Assembly (NCBI GenBank): GCA_020248405.1
Contig: JADCHQ010000015.1
Location: 78,643-142,642 of the forward strand
Direction of reading: 5' to 3'
DNA from: Rhodocyclaceae bacterium
Lineage (GTDB): Bacteria > Pseudomonadota > Gammaproteobacteria > Burkholderiales > Ga0077523
DNA length: 64,000 bases
The notes under the pieces are model-generated. The model had not been told where the DNA came from, ran no database searches, and saw only the letters and a list, made by a program, of their open reading frames with translations. Position 1 is the first letter of the stretch; every line of letters begins with the position of its first letter. Made by a program: the position numbers and the translations under genes. Shown one piece after another: positions 1-10,192 of this stretch.

Positions 1-52
1 GTTCGTAGCCCACCGAACGGATCTTCGAGGCATTCACTCGCTTACGGTCCAT
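1..52 (-). CDS. KTSC-domain protein, 5' end only
   Basis: Only the first 17 codons lie in the window; the gene runs off the left edge. The ATG (complement of 50-52) is followed by Met-Asp-Arg-Lys-Arg-Val-Asn-Ala-Ser-Lys-Ile-Arg-Ser-Val-Gly-Tyr-Glu. This matches the start of KTSC-domain proteins, whose first strand reads roughly V-x-S-S-x-I-x-S-V-G-Y-D. An AAGGG ribosome binding site sits 7 bases upstream. KTSC proteins are small and have no settled biochemical role. The identification rests on a short stretch, but the motif fit and the ribosome binding site agree. Confidence 0.7.
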   Translation of the reverse strand, partial: MDRKRVNASKIRSVGYE

Positions 53-383
53 GGGGTGCCCTTAGGTCGGGCCAGGGGAAAACCAGATCGAACGCGCCTT
101 CAACGTGGTGAAACAGCGACGAGGGAAACGGCTTGCCAGAGAAGGCAGGCTATGGTCGAAGCACGCAACAATGGCCGGCGGGGAAGGTGGCCGTGGCTGA
201 GGTGCTGCCGCACCACGAAACTCGACGGGAAGCCACCCGACCGGAACCCAATGCCACACGCCACGACACTCGCTCTCGTGCGCCGGACTGGCGCACACCG
301 CGCCAAAAGCCTGCTGATCAGCGACTGGAATCCATCTCGGATGCAGGTCCGATCGCAGGCATCTGGTAAGCACCTATACGCGC
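53..383. other. Intergenic, nothing recognised
   Basis: About 330 bases between the KTSC gene start and the stop of the Lys/Ala-rich protein. Open frames exist on both strands, but their translations are rich in Arg and Pro, match no family I know and lack good ribosome binding sites. It must hold the promoter of the KTSC gene, but I could not pick out convincing hexamers. No terminator hairpin with a T-run was seen. Confidence 0.6.
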
Positions 384-881
384 TTAGTTAGGCCGGCCAG
401 CCACCGGGAAGGGCCAAGCAGCAGGGGCTGCCGCAGGCTTTGGCGCCGGCGCCGGTGCTGCCGCGGGAGCGGCCACGGGCTTCGCCGCAGCCTTCTTGGC
501 GGGCGCTTTCTTGACGGCGGGCTTCTTGACCGCAGCCTTGGCAGCAGGCTTCTTCTCTACGGCCTTGGCGGCGGGCTTGGCGGCAGGCTTGGCAGCAGGC
601 TTCTTAGCCGCGGGCTTCTTCGCCGCCGGTTTCTTGGCGACGGCCTTCTTCGCTGCTGGCTTCTTGGCTGCCACTTTCTTCGCCGCCGGCTTCTTGGCGG
701 CTACCTTCTTCGCCGCCGGCTTCTTGGCGGCTACCTTCTTCGCCGCCGGCTTCTTGGCAGCTACCTTCTTCGCCGCCGGCTTCTTGGCAGCGACCTTCTT
801 CGCTGCGGGCTTCTTGGCAGCGACCTTTTTCTTCGCGGGCGCTTTCTTGGCCGTGGCGGCCTTTTTGTTGGCAACAGCCAT
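384..881 (-). CDS. Lys/Ala/Pro-rich histone H1-like (AlgP-type) protein
   Basis: A 165-residue, extremely basic protein made almost wholly of Ala, Lys, Pro and Val. Residues 20-79 are six tandem copies of [10 protein letters not shown], followed by degenerate AAKK and PAAK units. The C-terminus is Ala/Pro-rich and ends in an uncharged tail. This composition is typical of bacterial H1-like/AlgP proteins, which bind DNA or RNA through disordered Lys-rich tails. The ATG has an AGGAGGT ribosome binding site at good spacing. It lies downstream of nrdB on the same strand but about 380 bases away, so it is probably a separate unit. The exact function cannot be read from the sequence. Confidence 0.8.
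   Translation of the reverse strand: MAVANKKAATAKKAPAKKKVAAKKPAAKKVAAKKPAAKKVAAKKPAAKKVAAKKPAAKKVAAKKPAAKKVAAKKPAAKKAVAKKPAAKKPAAKKPAAKPAAKPAAKAVEKKPAAKAAVKKPAVKKAPAKKAAAKPVAAPAAAPAPAPKPAAAPAAWPFPVAGRPN
645..824 (-). repeat. Six 30-bp tandem coding repeats
   Basis: Six in-frame 30-base units encode [10 protein letters not shown] (residues 20-79 of the H1-like protein). Copies differ mainly at synonymous third positions (for example GGCGGCTACC versus GGCAGCGACC). This suggests expansion by slippage or recombination followed by drift. Copy number could vary between strains without breaking the frame. Confidence 0.9.
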
Positions 882-1259
882 CTCGATTACCTCCTGGTTG
901 AGTTGAACAACACTACCGTTCCTCCCGCCGCCAGATCAGCACGACGAAGGGAACGACCGCAAACGCGCGCCGCAACCGCAGGCTTGCCTGCCTTGCCAAG
1001 ACGCACCTTCGCAGAGGGGGGCGGCGGTTGCAGGGAACCCATGCAACCAGCCACCAGAATGGTGATCGAGGCGCCTTGCCGGCACCCAATGAAAAGTGGC
1101 GCTCTGTCCCACGGCGAGGGACGGGCGCTGGCGTCGAGGGGGACACTTCCCCCTCCGTCCGAGCAAGAGCGCGACGGCCAAGGCCTTTCGGCGACGCGGG
1201 TGAGTCGCGCGGCGTTCACCGCGGCGGCTCACCCCTGGGTTTGGGACTGCTCGAGTCGC
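882..1259. other. Intergenic between nrdB and the H1-like gene
   Basis: No convincing gene. It carries the leader and presumably the promoter of the H1-like gene (minus strand). A hairpin with GGTTGCA/TGCAACC arms lies at 1026-1048 but has no T-run, so it is not a standard terminator. Short minus-strand open frames end near 887-936 but resemble no family. Confidence 0.5.
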
Positions 1260-2402
1260 TCAATCCCAACTGAGCGCACCTCCCGTCTGGTACTCGATGA
1301 CCCGAGTCTCGAAGAAGTTCTTCTCCTTCTTGAGATCGATCATTTCGGCCATCCAGGGGAAGGGGTTCGTAGCCCCCGGATAGAGCGTATCGAGGCCGAT
1401 CTGCTGGCAACGGCGGTTGGCCACGAAGCGCAGGTATTCCTTGAACATGGGAGCGTTGAGCCCCAGCACCCCGCGCGGCATGGTGTCCTCGGCGTAGCGA
1501 TACTCGAGTTCGACGCCCTTCTGGATGAGGCTGCGGATCTCGTCCCGGAACTCCGGGGTCCACAGGTGGGGGTTCTCCAGCTTGATGGTATTGACGAGGT
1601 CGATGCCGAAATTGCAGTGCATGGACTCGTCGCGCAGGATGTACTGGTACTGCTCGGCCGCGCCCGTCATCTTGTTCTGGCGCCCGAGGGCCAGAATCTG
1701 GACGAAACCCACGTAGAAGAACAAACCTTCCATGACGCAGGAAAAGACGATCAGGCTCCTGAGAAGCTTCTGGTCATTTTCCAGGGTGCCGGTCTTGAAC
1801 TCGGGGTCGGTGAGGGTCTCGATAAAGGGGATGAGGAACTGGTCCTTGTCCCGGATCGACGTCACCTCGTGGTAGGCATTGAAGATCTCGCTCTCGTCCA
1901 GCCCAAGACTCTCTACGATGTACTGGTAGGCGTGGGTGTGGATGGCCTCCTCAAAGGCCTGACGGAGCAGGTACTGGCGGCACTCGGGGGCTGTGATGTG
2001 GCGATAGGTGCCAAGCACGATGTTGTTGGCGGCGAGGCTGTCCGCCGTAACAAAAAACCCCAGGTTGCGCTTGACCACCAGCCGCTCGTCCTCGGTAAGG
2101 CCGCCGGGGTCCTTCCAGGTAGCGATATCCCTGGACATGGACACTTCCTGGGGCATCCAGTGGTTGGCGCAGCCCGCCAGATACTTCTCCCAGGCCCACT
2201 TGTATTTGAAAGGGACCAACTGGTTGACGTCGGCGGCGCCGTTGATGACGCGCTTGTCCTCGATGCGCACACGAGAGGCGACCTCGGGTGCTGCAGCAGG
2301 CGCCGGCGGCCGGGACGAAGGCGCATGGCGGCCAGCATCGGCCAGGACTGGTTGGAGCGCCGGGCGGGCAGACGGGATCAGGGTGTCTTCGAACTGAAGC
2401 AT
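1260..2402 (-). CDS. nrdB: Ribonucleoside-diphosphate reductase, beta subunit (class Ia)
   Basis: A 380-residue R2 subunit. It houses the diiron centre and tyrosyl radical used by NrdA to reduce ribonucleotides to deoxyribonucleotides. Visible motifs are the EAIHTHAY segment (metal ligands Glu and His, with the radical Tyr in the E-x2-H-x3-Y arrangement), VMEGLFF, and the RDESMH segment with the second Glu/His pair. The retained Tyr argues for class Ia rather than Ic. The start chosen is the ATG opening MLQFEDT; the open frame continues upstream only because it overlaps nrdA in another frame. It follows nrdA by 25 bases, so the two form an operon. Confidence 0.96.
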   Translation of the reverse strand: MLQFEDTLIPSARPALQPVLADAGRHAPSSRPPAPAAAPEVASRVRIEDKRVINGAADVNQLVPFKYKWAWEKYLAGCANHWMPQEVSMSRDIATWKDPGGLTEDERLVVKRNLGFFVTADSLAANNIVLGTYRHITAPECRQYLLRQAFEEAIHTHAYQYIVESLGLDESEIFNAYHEVTSIRDKDQFLIPFIETLTDPEFKTGTLENDQKLLRSLIVFSCVMEGLFFYVGFVQILALGRQNKMTGAAEQYQYILRDESMHCNFGIDLVNTIKLENPHLWTPEFRDEIRSLIQKGVELEYRYAEDTMPRGVLGLNAPMFKEYLRFVANRRCQQIGLDTLYPGATNPFPWMAEMIDLKKEKNFFETRVIEYQTGGALSWD

Positions 2403-2427
2403 CTTGGGCTCTTGTGGTCGCGCGGGC

Positions 2428-5301
2428 CTACTGGCAGGCCTCGCAGGTAGGATCGTCGATGGCGCAGAACCGCGGTTCGGCCGGCGCCTCGTTGACGGCC
2501 GCCAGGCCGGCCATGCCGCCCAAGGCGGGCACGGCGTTGAGTTCGCCACCCTTGCCCGTGGACTTCTCGGCTCCGGTGGCTGCCAGGGTGCGCAGGTAGT
2601 AGGTGGTCTTGAGACCGCGCTTCCAGGCGAGCTTGTAGGTGTCGTCGAGCCTCTTGCCCGAGGCGCCCGCCATGTAGATGTTGAGCGACTGGGCTTGGTC
2701 GATCCACTTCTGGCGGCGAGCCGCCGCCTCGACGATCCAGGCGGGCTCCACCTCAAAGGCGGTGGCGTACAGGTTGCGCAAGTCAGCCGGGATTCGGTCG
2801 ATCTTGGCGAGGCTGCCATCGAAGTACTTGAGGTCGGCGATCATCACTTCGTCCCACAGGTTGAGCGCCTTGAGATCGCGGGCGAGGTACTCGTTGGTCA
2901 CCGTGAACTCGCCGGAGAGATTCGACTTCACGTACAGGTTTTGATAATTGGGCTCGATGGAGGCCGACACGCCCACGATGTTGGCGATGGTTGCCGTGGG
3001 AGCAATGGCCAGGCAGTTGGAGTTGCGCATGCCGTGCCGTCGGATGCGCTCGCGCAGGCCCGTCCAGTCAAGCGACTCGCTGCGGTCCACCTCCACGTAG
3101 CCACCCCGTTCCTGCGAAAGCAGGTCGAGGGAATCCTGGGGCAGCACGCCACGCGACCACAACGAGCCATCGAAGGTGGAGTAGCGGCCGCGCTCCTCGG
3201 CGAGCTCGGTGGAGGCCCAGTAGGCGAAGTACGCCACTGCCTCCATGGAGCGGTCGGCAAACTCCACCGCGGCCTCCGAGGCGTAGGGCACGCGCATCTC
3301 GTGCAGGCAGTCCTGGAACCCCATGATGCCCAGGCCCACGGGACGATGCTTGAAGTTGGAGTTGCGGGCCTTGTTGACGGCGTAGTAGTTGATGTCGATC
3401 ACGTTATCGAGCATACGCATGGCGGTGGAGACCGTTGCGCGCAGCTTGTCGTGATCGAGCTGGCCGCCCTTCATGTGGTTGACGAGGTTGATCGAACCGA
3501 GGTTGCAGACCGCGATCTCGCTGTCCGAGGTGTTTAGAGTGATCTCGGTGCACAGGTTGGAGCTGTGCACCACGCCGGTGTGCTGTTGGGGCGAGCGGAT
3601 GTTGCACGGGTCCTTGAAGGTGATCCACGGGTGCCCGGTCTCGAACAGCATGGACAGCATCTTGCGCCACAGCTGGACCGCCGGAATCTTCTTGTGCAGC
3701 CGAAGCTCGCCGCTGGCAGCCCTGGCCTCGTAGCGCACATAGGCCTCTTCGAAGGCCTTGCCGACTTTTTCGTGCAAATCGGGGCAATCAGCGGGGGAAA
3801 ACAGCGTCCATTCGCCGTTTTCCATCACGCGCTTCATGAACAGGTCTGGAATCCAGTTGGCCGTGTTCATGTCGTGGGTGCGGCGCCGGTCATCGCCAGT
3901 GTTCTTGCGCAGCTCAAGAAACTCCTCGATATCCAGGTGCCAGGTCTCGAGGTAGGCGCAGACCGCCCCCTTGCGCTTGCCGCCCTGGTTCACGGCCACC
4001 GCCGTGTCGTTGACCACCTTGAGGAAGGGCACCACACCCTGGGACTTGCCGTTGGTGCCCTTGATATGACTGCCCAAGGCGCGCACGGGTGTCCAATCGT
4101 TGCCCAGACCACCGGCGAATTTCGACAGCAGGGCGTTCTCCTTGATGGCGTCGTAGATGCCTTCCAGGTCATCGGCCACCGTGGTGAGGTAGCAGCTGGA
4201 GAGCTGGGAGCGCCGGGTGCCGGAATTGAACAGAGTGGGTGTGGAACTCATGAAATCGAAGCTGGACAGCACGTGGTAGAACTCCACTGCCCTGGCCTCG
4301 CGGTTAACTTCGTTCAGGGCCAACCCCATGGCGACGCGCATGAAGAACGCCTGCGGCAGCTCGATGCGCTGACCACGCACGTGCAGGAAGTACCGGTCGT
4401 AGAGCGTCTGCAGGCCGAGGTAACCGAACTTGAGGTCACGGCTGGCATCGAGGGCCCGGCCCAGGGCCACCAGGTCGTAGCGCCCGAGCTGTTCGTCCAG
4501 AAGCTCGGCTTCGATGCCCTTGCGGATGAACCCCGGAAAATAATCGGCATAGGCAGTTGCCATGTCGGCCTGAACCACCTCGCGACCAAGAATCTCGTGC
4601 TGGATAGTGTTGAGCAGCAGCCGGGCAGTGACGTAGCTGTAGGCTGGGTCCTTTTCAATCATGGACCGGGCGGCCAGCACGGAGGCCTTGCGAACCTCCT
4701 CCATGGGAACGCCGTCGTAGAGGTCCTTAAGGATGCTAGCCAGGATGGCGCCCGGCTCCACCGAACTCCCCAGCCCGGCGCAGGCCTCCTCCACCTGCGT
4801 CGCGAGCCTGGCGAGGTCGAGAGGCCGTACAACACTTCCCTCCATGACATTGACCACGTGGGGATGCGACGAGGAGGCATCTCCCGCCTGCCTGAGGCGG
4901 GCCCGCTCACGCGCGCGCTCTTCTCGGTACAGCACATACGCTCTGGCGACGTCGTGCTCGCCCGACCTCATGAGCGCCAGCTCCACCTGGTCCTGGATGT
5001 CCTCTATATGGAATGTCCCACCGGTGGGCTGTCGCCGCACCAGCGCGCCCACCGCCGATTCGGTGAGAGCGGCCACGAGCTCCCGAACGCGCGCCGATGC
5101 CGCCCCCTGCCCGCCGTTGACGGCAAGGAAGGCCTTGGTCATGGCTACGCTGATCTTTGCAGGCTCGAACCCCACCACAGCACCATTGCGGCGGATCACC
5201 TTGTAATCGACGAAACGAGACGGCGCTGCCGCCGGCGCGTCGAGCGCGGCTCCCACGGCCGGGTTGCGGCCAGCTGCACTTGTCTCGATCACAACTTGCA
5301 T
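2428..5301 (-). CDS. nrdA: Ribonucleoside-diphosphate reductase, alpha subunit (class Ia)
   Basis: A 957-residue catalytic R1 subunit. An N-terminal ATP-cone (about residues 30-130) is the allosteric activity domain. The catalytic barrel follows, with the SSCYL cysteine, the NLCTE active-site loop and the AVCNLGS cysteine. The C-terminal tail ends in a swivelling Cys pair, TCEACQ, re-reduced by thioredoxin or glutaredoxin. The start is an ATG with an AAGGAGG site just upstream. An in-frame ATG 43 codons earlier would place coding sequence over the NrdR boxes and was rejected. Two NrdR-type boxes upstream imply dATP/ATP-sensed repression. Confidence 0.96.
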   Translation of the reverse strand: MQVVIETSAAGRNPAVGAALDAPAAAPSRFVDYKVIRRNGAVVGFEPAKISVAMTKAFLAVNGGQGAASARVRELVAALTESAVGALVRRQPTGGTFHIEDIQDQVELALMRSGEHDVARAYVLYREERARERARLRQAGDASSSHPHVVNVMEGSVVRPLDLARLATQVEEACAGLGSSVEPGAILASILKDLYDGVPMEEVRKASVLAARSMIEKDPAYSYVTARLLLNTIQHEILGREVVQADMATAYADYFPGFIRKGIEAELLDEQLGRYDLVALGRALDASRDLKFGYLGLQTLYDRYFLHVRGQRIELPQAFFMRVAMGLALNEVNREARAVEFYHVLSSFDFMSSTPTLFNSGTRRSQLSSCYLTTVADDLEGIYDAIKENALLSKFAGGLGNDWTPVRALGSHIKGTNGKSQGVVPFLKVVNDTAVAVNQGGKRKGAVCAYLETWHLDIEEFLELRKNTGDDRRRTHDMNTANWIPDLFMKRVMENGEWTLFSPADCPDLHEKVGKAFEEAYVRYEARAASGELRLHKKIPAVQLWRKMLSMLFETGHPWITFKDPCNIRSPQQHTGVVHSSNLCTEITLNTSDSEIAVCNLGSINLVNHMKGGQLDHDKLRATVSTAMRMLDNVIDINYYAVNKARNSNFKHRPVGLGIMGFQDCLHEMRVPYASEAAVEFADRSMEAVAYFAYWASTELAEERGRYSTFDGSLWSRGVLPQDSLDLLSQERGGYVEVDRSESLDWTGLRERIRRHGMRNSNCLAIAPTATIANIVGVSASIEPNYQNLYVKSNLSGEFTVTNEYLARDLKALNLWDEVMIADLKYFDGSLAKIDRIPADLRNLYATAFEVEPAWIVEAAARRQKWIDQAQSLNIYMAGASGKRLDDTYKLAWKRGLKTTYYLRTLAATGAEKSTGKGGELNAVPALGGMAGLAAVNEAPAEPRFCAIDDPTCEACQ

Positions 5302-5375
5302 GGCTCCTCCTTGGCGTCGCCGCCGTTCGAGTGCGGCGCCTCTCAGGGCCTGCACTTTCAACTGTCCGGCGCGTT

Positions 5376-5389
5376 CACTATATGTTGTG
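5376..5389 (-). promoter_or_regulatory. NrdR-type box, proximal
   Basis: The sequence CACTATATGTTGTG is close to the NrdR consensus (acaCwAtATaTwGtgt) and lies about 75 bases upstream of the nrdA ATG. It pairs with a second copy starting exactly 52 bases further out. NrdR is the universal bacterial repressor of ribonucleotide reductase genes and binds such paired boxes. Confidence 0.75.
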
Positions 5390-5427
5390 ATCTCTCGCGG
5401 CTCTTCCCACCAAGTGTGGTCGATGAC

Positions 5428-5441
5428 CACTAGATGTTGTG
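5428..5441 (-). promoter_or_regulatory. NrdR-type box, distal
   Basis: CACTAGATGTTGTG differs from the proximal box at a single position. Start-to-start spacing is 52 bases, about five helical turns, so both boxes face the same side of the DNA. This is the geometry expected for cooperative NrdR binding. Confidence 0.75.
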
Positions 5442-5575
5442 GTGGGCACGAGATTACGTACCAATTCTAGTGTTGGAAGACAAGGTGTCAAGCGAATTCT
5501 GGATTACGCTCCACAGGCGATCGGGCAGCCGTCCGGATCGCGCGGGACGCGGCACGCCAAGAGCCGGCGGCGCCT

Positions 5576-6481
5576 CTAGCCGCGGTTGAAGGCGGCGGCG
5601 ATACGAACGGTTTGGAGATGAATGGCCACGGTGATTTCAAGCCTCCGGCCGTAGCCGCCAGCCATGGCAACTGCGGTGGGAATTCCCGCGTCGCCGAGCA
5701 TGCCCAGCACCAGGCGGTCGCGCCGGGCCAAACCCTCGATAGTCAGCGAGAGCCGCCCAAGCCGGTCATCTTCGTGGGGGTCCGCGCCAGCGAGGAAGAT
5801 GGCCAGGTCGGCCTGACTTGCAGAGAGCGCATGGCAAAGCCCAGCCTCCAGCGCCTCGAGGTAGACATCGTCGCCCGTGCCGTCGGGCAGCTCCACGTCC
5901 AGGTCGCTGGTTTCCTTTTGGAAGGGAAAATTGTTGGCGCCGTGAATGGAAAAAGTGAACACGCTCGGGTCGCCCGCCAGGATCGCAGCAGTGCCGTTTC
6001 CCTGGTGCACATCGCAGTCGACGATCACCACGCGGCGAGCCCTTCCCTCCGCCTGCATCCCCAAGGCAGCAATGGCGGCATCATTGAACACGCAATAGCC
6101 CTCCCCCCGGTCGCGAAAGGCGTGGTGGGTGCCACCGGCCAGATTGACCGCCACGCCGCCGCCTTCAAGGGCACGGCGGCAGGCGGCCAGGGTTGCGCCG
6201 CTGGAGCGCCGCGACCTTTCCACCATCTCCGGGCTCCAGGGAAATCCGATGCGCTTGAGTTGGGAGGCGGAAAGTTCGCCGCGTACCACGCGCTCCAGAT
6301 AGGCGCGGTCGTGGGCCCGCAAAATCTCCTCGTCCGATGCGGCGGGCGGTTCGGCCAGGGGACGCGTGCCGCCCAACCCCTCGGCCATCACCCGCTCCCT
6401 GAGCAGTTGATACTTGAGCATGGGGAAGCGGTGCCCCTCGGGCAGGGGCAGCACGAAACGGTCGGTGCAGAAAATATGCAC
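5576..6481 (-). CDS. Histone deacetylase-family (AcuC-like) zinc hydrolase
   Basis: About 301 residues with the arginase/deacetylase fold signatures. GGTHHAF carries the active-site His pair, [11 protein letters not shown] carries Asp and His zinc ligands, GADPHEDD carries the second Asp ligand, and AGGYGR carries the transition-state Tyr. Bacterial members remove acyl groups from small molecules, polyamines or acetyl-lysine; the substrate here is unknown. The start is taken as the GTG opening VHIFCTDRF, because family members begin with this strand. An ATG 17 codons upstream would overlap ampD. It is probably co-transcribed behind ampD, whose stop lies 20 bases upstream. Confidence 0.85.
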   Translation of the reverse strand: MHIFCTDRFVLPLPEGHRFPMLKYQLLRERVMAEGLGGTRPLAEPPAASDEEILRAHDRAYLERVVRGELSASQLKRIGFPWSPEMVERSRRSSGATLAACRRALEGGGVAVNLAGGTHHAFRDRGEGYCVFNDAAIAALGMQAEGRARRVVIVDCDVHQGNGTAAILAGDPSVFTFSIHGANNFPFQKETSDLDVELPDGTGDDVYLEALEAGLCHALSASQADLAIFLAGADPHEDDRLGRLSLTIEGLARRDRLVLGMLGDAGIPTAVAMAGGYGRRLEITVAIHLQTVRIAAAFNRG

Positions 6482-6501
6482 TTGGGCGCGGACCAGCCTC
6501 G

Positions 6502-7056
6502 TCAAGCCAGCGCGGCTCGCAGCCGCGCCCAATCGAAAAAGGGTCCGGGGTCGGTCTTACGGCCGGGCGCAATGTCGCAGTGTCCGGCCAGGGCGCGGAT
6601 CGGATACGCAGCCAGCAGCGCGCGTGCCAGCGGCACGAGCGCCTGGTACTGGGCGGGCTCGTAGGTCTGATGGTCGGTTCCCTCCAACTCGATACCCACG
6701 GAGAAGTCGTTGCATCGCTGCCGCCCGCTCCAGGTCGACTGGCCAGCGTGCCACGCCCTCAGGCGGCAGGGCACGAACTGCACCACCTCACCGTCGCGAC
6801 GAACCAGAAAGTGCGCCGACACCCGCAGCCCTTCGATCTCCCGGAAATAGGGATCGGCGGCCGGATCGAGCCGGCCAAGGAACAGGTCTTCGATGTGCGG
6901 GCCGCCGAAGCGGCCCGGTGGCAGGCTGATGCCGTGGATGACCACCAACTCCACCGCCGCGCCCGGAGGGCGCGGGTCACAGTGGGGCGAGGGCACGCGG
7001 CGAACTCCGGCGAGCCAGCCTTGGGCGTCGAATCCCGGCGGCTCGCCCCCCGTCAT
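6502..7056 (-). CDS. ampD: 1,6-anhydro-N-acetylmuramyl-L-alanine amidase
   Basis: A 184-residue cytoplasmic zinc amidase of the Amidase_2 family that cleaves the anhydromuropeptide amide bond during peptidoglycan recycling. The first ligand His is in [11 protein letters not shown]; the other ligands and catalytic residues are in the [14 protein letters not shown] motif. Length matches classic AmpD (about 183-187), without a signal peptide. The ATG at 7056 overlaps the pilR stop as ATGA, showing translational coupling. In organisms with ampC-ampR, AmpD loss derepresses beta-lactamase; no such genes are seen here. Confidence 0.93.
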   Translation of the reverse strand: MTGGEPPGFDAQGWLAGVRRVPSPHCDPRPPGAAVELVVIHGISLPPGRFGGPHIEDLFLGRLDPAADPYFREIEGLRVSAHFLVRRDGEVVQFVPCRLRAWHAGQSTWSGRQRCNDFSVGIELEGTDHQTYEPAQYQALVPLARALLAAYPIRALAGHCDIAPGRKTDPGPFFDWARLRAALA

Positions 7057-8474
7057 TCGATGCCCAGCCGCTCCATGCGGTAGCGAATGGAGCGAAACGT
7101 GATGCCAAGCAGCTTGGCCGCAGCAGTGCGATTGAAGCGCGTTTTCTCGAGCGCATCGAGGATTGCTTCCTTTTCGGTCCTGTCGAGAAACTCCTGCAGC
7201 GGCCACTTGTGACCGGCGCTGCCACCGCCACCGCTACCCCCGGCGCCGGCGCCAGCACCGGCACCGGGTTCGGAGTCGCGGTATGCGGTTTCGAGGGGCC
7301 TGAGCTGCAGGTCTTCCTCGGTGATCCGGCCGTTGCTGCACAGCGCCAGGGCGCGCTCCAGGATGTTTTCAAGCTCCCGTACGTTGCCGGGAAAATCGTA
7401 GCGCTGGAGCAGCTTCATCGCGCCGGCATCCAACTCGGGCCTGCCATGGGCCATGGAACGCGTCATGCGCTCGAGAATGGCGGCCGCGAACACCGGCACG
7501 TCCTCGCGGCGATCCCGAAGGGATGGCATGCGCAGTTCGATGACGTTCAAGCGGTAGAAGAGGTCATGGCGAAACCTTCCAGCCTCCACGCATGACGCGA
7601 GGTTCTGATGGGTGGCGCTGATGATGCGCACATCCACCGGCTCCTCCTGCGTGGATCCCACCTTGCGAACCTTCTTCTCCTGGATGACCCGCAACAGCTT
7701 CACCTGCATCGCCAGCGGCAGATCCGCCACCTCGTCCAGGAACAGAGTGCCTCCATGGGCAACCTGGAAGAAACCATCACGATCCGATTCGGCACCGGTG
7801 AAGGCCCCCTTGCGGTAGCCGAAGAACTCGGACTCCATGAGTGATTCCGGAATGGCCCCGCAGTTGACGGCGATGAATGCCCCGTCGCGGCGCACGCCAT
7901 TGCGGTGAATCAGGCGCGCGGCCAGTTCCTTGCCGCTGCCCGACTCCCCCGTGACGTGCACTGGCGCCTCGCTGCGGGCGACCTTGTCGATCAGATGGCG
8001 CACATGCTGGATGGGCTGCGACTCTCCAATCAGGGCGTTCTCCCCGCCTGCCGCCTTGGGGCCGGCGCCCTGCTGGGGCAGCGAAAGCGCCGACTTCACC
8101 AGCGTGCGCAACTGGTCGAGCGACACCGGTTTGACGAGATAGTCGAATGCACCGGCCTTTAGGGCCGCAACGGCGTTCTCCGCATTGCCGTGTGCGGTGA
8201 TCACGGCGACGGGAAGATCGCGAATGCTCTGGGACACGTGCTCCACGATGCGCAGCCCGTCACCGTCAGGCAGGCGCATGTCGGTGAGACACAGGTCGTA
8301 GTGGGTGCCTCCCTGCAGCCGTTCCAGGGCCTCCGCGACGTTCATGGCCCGATCCACCTCAAGGCCCATGCGCAAGAGGGTGAGCTCGATCAGCTCAAGG
8401 ATGTGCGCCTCGTCGTCCACGATCAGCACGTGGCGCATGGGCAGGGCGGTGGGTCCAGCTTCACGTCGCTTCAA
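7053..8474 (-). CDS. pilR: Sigma-54-dependent response regulator PilR
   Basis: A 473-residue NtrC-family activator. It has an N-terminal receiver (VLIVDDE acidic pocket, phospho-acceptor Asp in CLTDMRLPDG), an AAA+ domain with Walker A GESGSGKE and the sigma54-contacting GAFTGA loop, and a C-terminal Fis-type helix-turn-helix. An unusual Gly/Ala/Ser-rich linker joins the AAA+ and DNA-binding domains. The CLTDMRLPDG segment and the PilS partner point to PilR, activator of type IV pilin transcription. The TTG at 8474 has GGGAGG five bases upstream and overlaps the pilS stop as TTGA; an ATG at 8438 is the alternative. No pilin genes lie in the window. Confidence 0.88.
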   Translation of the reverse strand: MKRREAGPTALPMRHVLIVDDEAHILELIELTLLRMGLEVDRAMNVAEALERLQGGTHYDLCLTDMRLPDGDGLRIVEHVSQSIRDLPVAVITAHGNAENAVAALKAGAFDYLVKPVSLDQLRTLVKSALSLPQQGAGPKAAGGENALIGESQPIQHVRHLIDKVARSEAPVHVTGESGSGKELAARLIHRNGVRRDGAFIAVNCGAIPESLMESEFFGYRKGAFTGAESDRDGFFQVAHGGTLFLDEVADLPLAMQVKLLRVIQEKKVRKVGSTQEEPVDVRIISATHQNLASCVEAGRFRHDLFYRLNVIELRMPSLRDRREDVPVFAAAILERMTRSMAHGRPELDAGAMKLLQRYDFPGNVRELENILERALALCSNGRITEEDLQLRPLETAYRDSEPGAGAGAGAGGSGGGGSAGHKWPLQEFLDRTEKEAILDALEKTRFNRTAAAKLLGITFRSIRYRMERLGIE

Positions 8475-10123
8475 GACTGCCTCCCGCGGCGCGGCTTGCG
8501 TACCACTGCGCCCTTGATGAGGATGGTGAATCGTGCTCCAGGCCCCTCGCTCTCCTCGCAGCCCAGCGTCGCACCGTTGGCTTCGCAGAGCTCCCGCGCG
8601 ATGTACAAACCCAACCCGGTGCCAGCAGAATTGGTGGTGAAGAACGGCTCGAACAGGTGAGCGCGAAGCGCCTCGTCCACTCCGGGCCCGTCATCCAGAA
8701 CACGTACGGCGATCGAATCGCCCGACGAGTGCGGCGCCCCCTCGATGCGCACACTCCCCGGCTTTCGCTGGCAATAGCGCAAGGCGTTCCTGCAAAGGTT
8801 CCACATCACCTGGTTGAGGTGGCTGCGGTCGAAAACCACGGTGGGTTCCAGTTCCATCCGCACGCGAAGCACATCCCCGGGCACCTTTTCGATCTGGGCG
8901 AACTCTGCGGCAAAGGTTCGCAGGAAGTCCCCCAGGAGGAAAGTTTCACGCACGGCCCGGTCGCGACGGTTGAGGCGCAACACGTCCTGAACCATTCGGT
9001 CGAGGCGCTGCACGTTGTCGTGGATGATCTGCAACAGACGCCCGTGATGTTCGCGCATCCCGGGCTCCTCCTGAAGAAGCTCGGTCGCATGGTTGATGGC
9101 CGAGAGTGGATTGCGAATCTCATGGGCGATGTTGGCGGTGAGCCTTCCCAGGGATGCAAGCTTGAGCTGCTGGACCTGGGCCTGCACCCTCGTGAGGTCC
9201 TCCACGAAAACCACCACGCCCTGGCCGCCGCCCGGCCCCACGGGCACGAATCGCGCCGCCGTCAGCGTGTTGGACAACACGGTGCGGATTGGCTCCAGGC
9301 TGCCGCCATCAGGGTTCGCGTGCCAGCGCGCCAGGCGCGCGGCGATGGGCGGGCTGTACTCCCGCAGCGGCACCTCTGCGGCCTTGGCGAGCGGCCCCAC
9401 GAGCTGCTCCGCGCGACTGTTGATCTGGCGGACCGCGCCGCGGGAATCCACGACGATGACCCCGTCCTGCATGTCCTGCATCACCAGTTGGCTCACCAAG
9501 GCCTGGCTGGCGAGGTCCACTTGACGCTGCTCCGCCAGGCGCTCGCTCGCCACGGCGCGCTGCGCCAAGGAGTGGGCGAGCCAGGCCGTGGCGAAGAAAC
9601 CGATGGACAGCAGCCCTGCCTGGACAAACAAGCCCGGACTGGCGGCCGCGGTAACCACCTCGTATGCATGGGTGAGCAGGACCGCGAGTGACGCGAGCGA
9701 GGCGTAGAAAAGTGCAAGGCGTCCTCCCGAGATGATGGCGGCACCGGCAAGGTTGGCGAGCAACAGCAGGCCCAGCCCGCTCCCGATCCCGCCGCCGGCA
9801 TGCATCAAAAGGGCCATGAAAACGATGTCAGCGCACACTTGCAGGCCGAGTTGCAGCTGAACGCCAGGCTGTCGGGCACTGATGCTCGCGAAGCTCGCCA
9901 AGGCGAAGAAGACATAAGCCGAGGCGGTTCCGAGGAACATCGCCCGGTTGCCCACGTCAAGCTGAGGCAGTTGCTCCGCGGCCGTTGCCGCCACCAAGAG
10001 CAATGCGGCCACCACGAGGCGGTATGCGTTGAAGTAGAGCAACGAGCGCCAAGCGCCTGACAGCAAGTCCCTGTCGCGCTGTGCCGGCGGGGAGCTCGGG
10101 GCCGTTGTCGCCACGTCGGCCAT
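8471..10123 (-). CDS. pilS: Sensor histidine kinase PilS
   Basis: A 550-residue membrane kinase. About six hydrophobic helices fill residues 25-190. A PAS-like region follows, then a HisKA domain with the phospho-acceptor His in NIAHEIRNPLS and a C-terminal HATPase domain (DDGPGVDE, GTGLGLYIARELCE). The many-TM N-terminus without a periplasmic loop, and the tight coupling to a PilR-type regulator, identify PilS. It senses pilin levels in the inner membrane in Pseudomonas. Start is ATG; the stop overlaps the pilR start. Confidence 0.88.
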   Translation of the reverse strand: MADVATTAPSSPPAQRDRDLLSGAWRSLLYFNAYRLVVAALLLVAATAAEQLPQLDVGNRAMFLGTASAYVFFALASFASISARQPGVQLQLGLQVCADIVFMALLMHAGGGIGSGLGLLLLANLAGAAIISGGRLALFYASLASLAVLLTHAYEVVTAAASPGLFVQAGLLSIGFFATAWLAHSLAQRAVASERLAEQRQVDLASQALVSQLVMQDMQDGVIVVDSRGAVRQINSRAEQLVGPLAKAAEVPLREYSPPIAARLARWHANPDGGSLEPIRTVLSNTLTAARFVPVGPGGGQGVVVFVEDLTRVQAQVQQLKLASLGRLTANIAHEIRNPLSAINHATELLQEEPGMREHHGRLLQIIHDNVQRLDRMVQDVLRLNRRDRAVRETFLLGDFLRTFAAEFAQIEKVPGDVLRVRMELEPTVVFDRSHLNQVMWNLCRNALRYCQRKPGSVRIEGAPHSSGDSIAVRVLDDGPGVDEALRAHLFEPFFTTNSAGTGLGLYIARELCEANGATLGCEESEGPGARFTILIKGAVVRKPRRGRQS

Positions 10124-10192
10124 GGAGAGTGGGATCAGGACTGGTCTAGCGTTGCGACTACACGGTTCACGGCAGAGGGACCGACAGTGCCC

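Noticed and set aside
56-391. Open frames on both strands between the KTSC and H1-like genes
   Set aside because: No family resemblance, weak ribosome binding sites, and Arg/Pro-rich composition expected by chance at this GC content.
645-824. Regular repeats that might suggest a CRISPR array
   Set aside because: Units are directly adjacent 30-base coding repeats without unique spacers and translate to [10 protein letters not shown].
1026-1048. Hairpin with GGTTGCA arms as an nrdB terminator
   Set aside because: It has no T-run on either strand and lies over 200 bases from the nrdB stop.
2404-3537. Long open frame on the plus strand opposite nrdA (and others such as 3565-5433)
   Set aside because: It is antisense to a clear nrdA coding region. 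High GC at third positions removes stops from the opposite frames; the translations match nothing.
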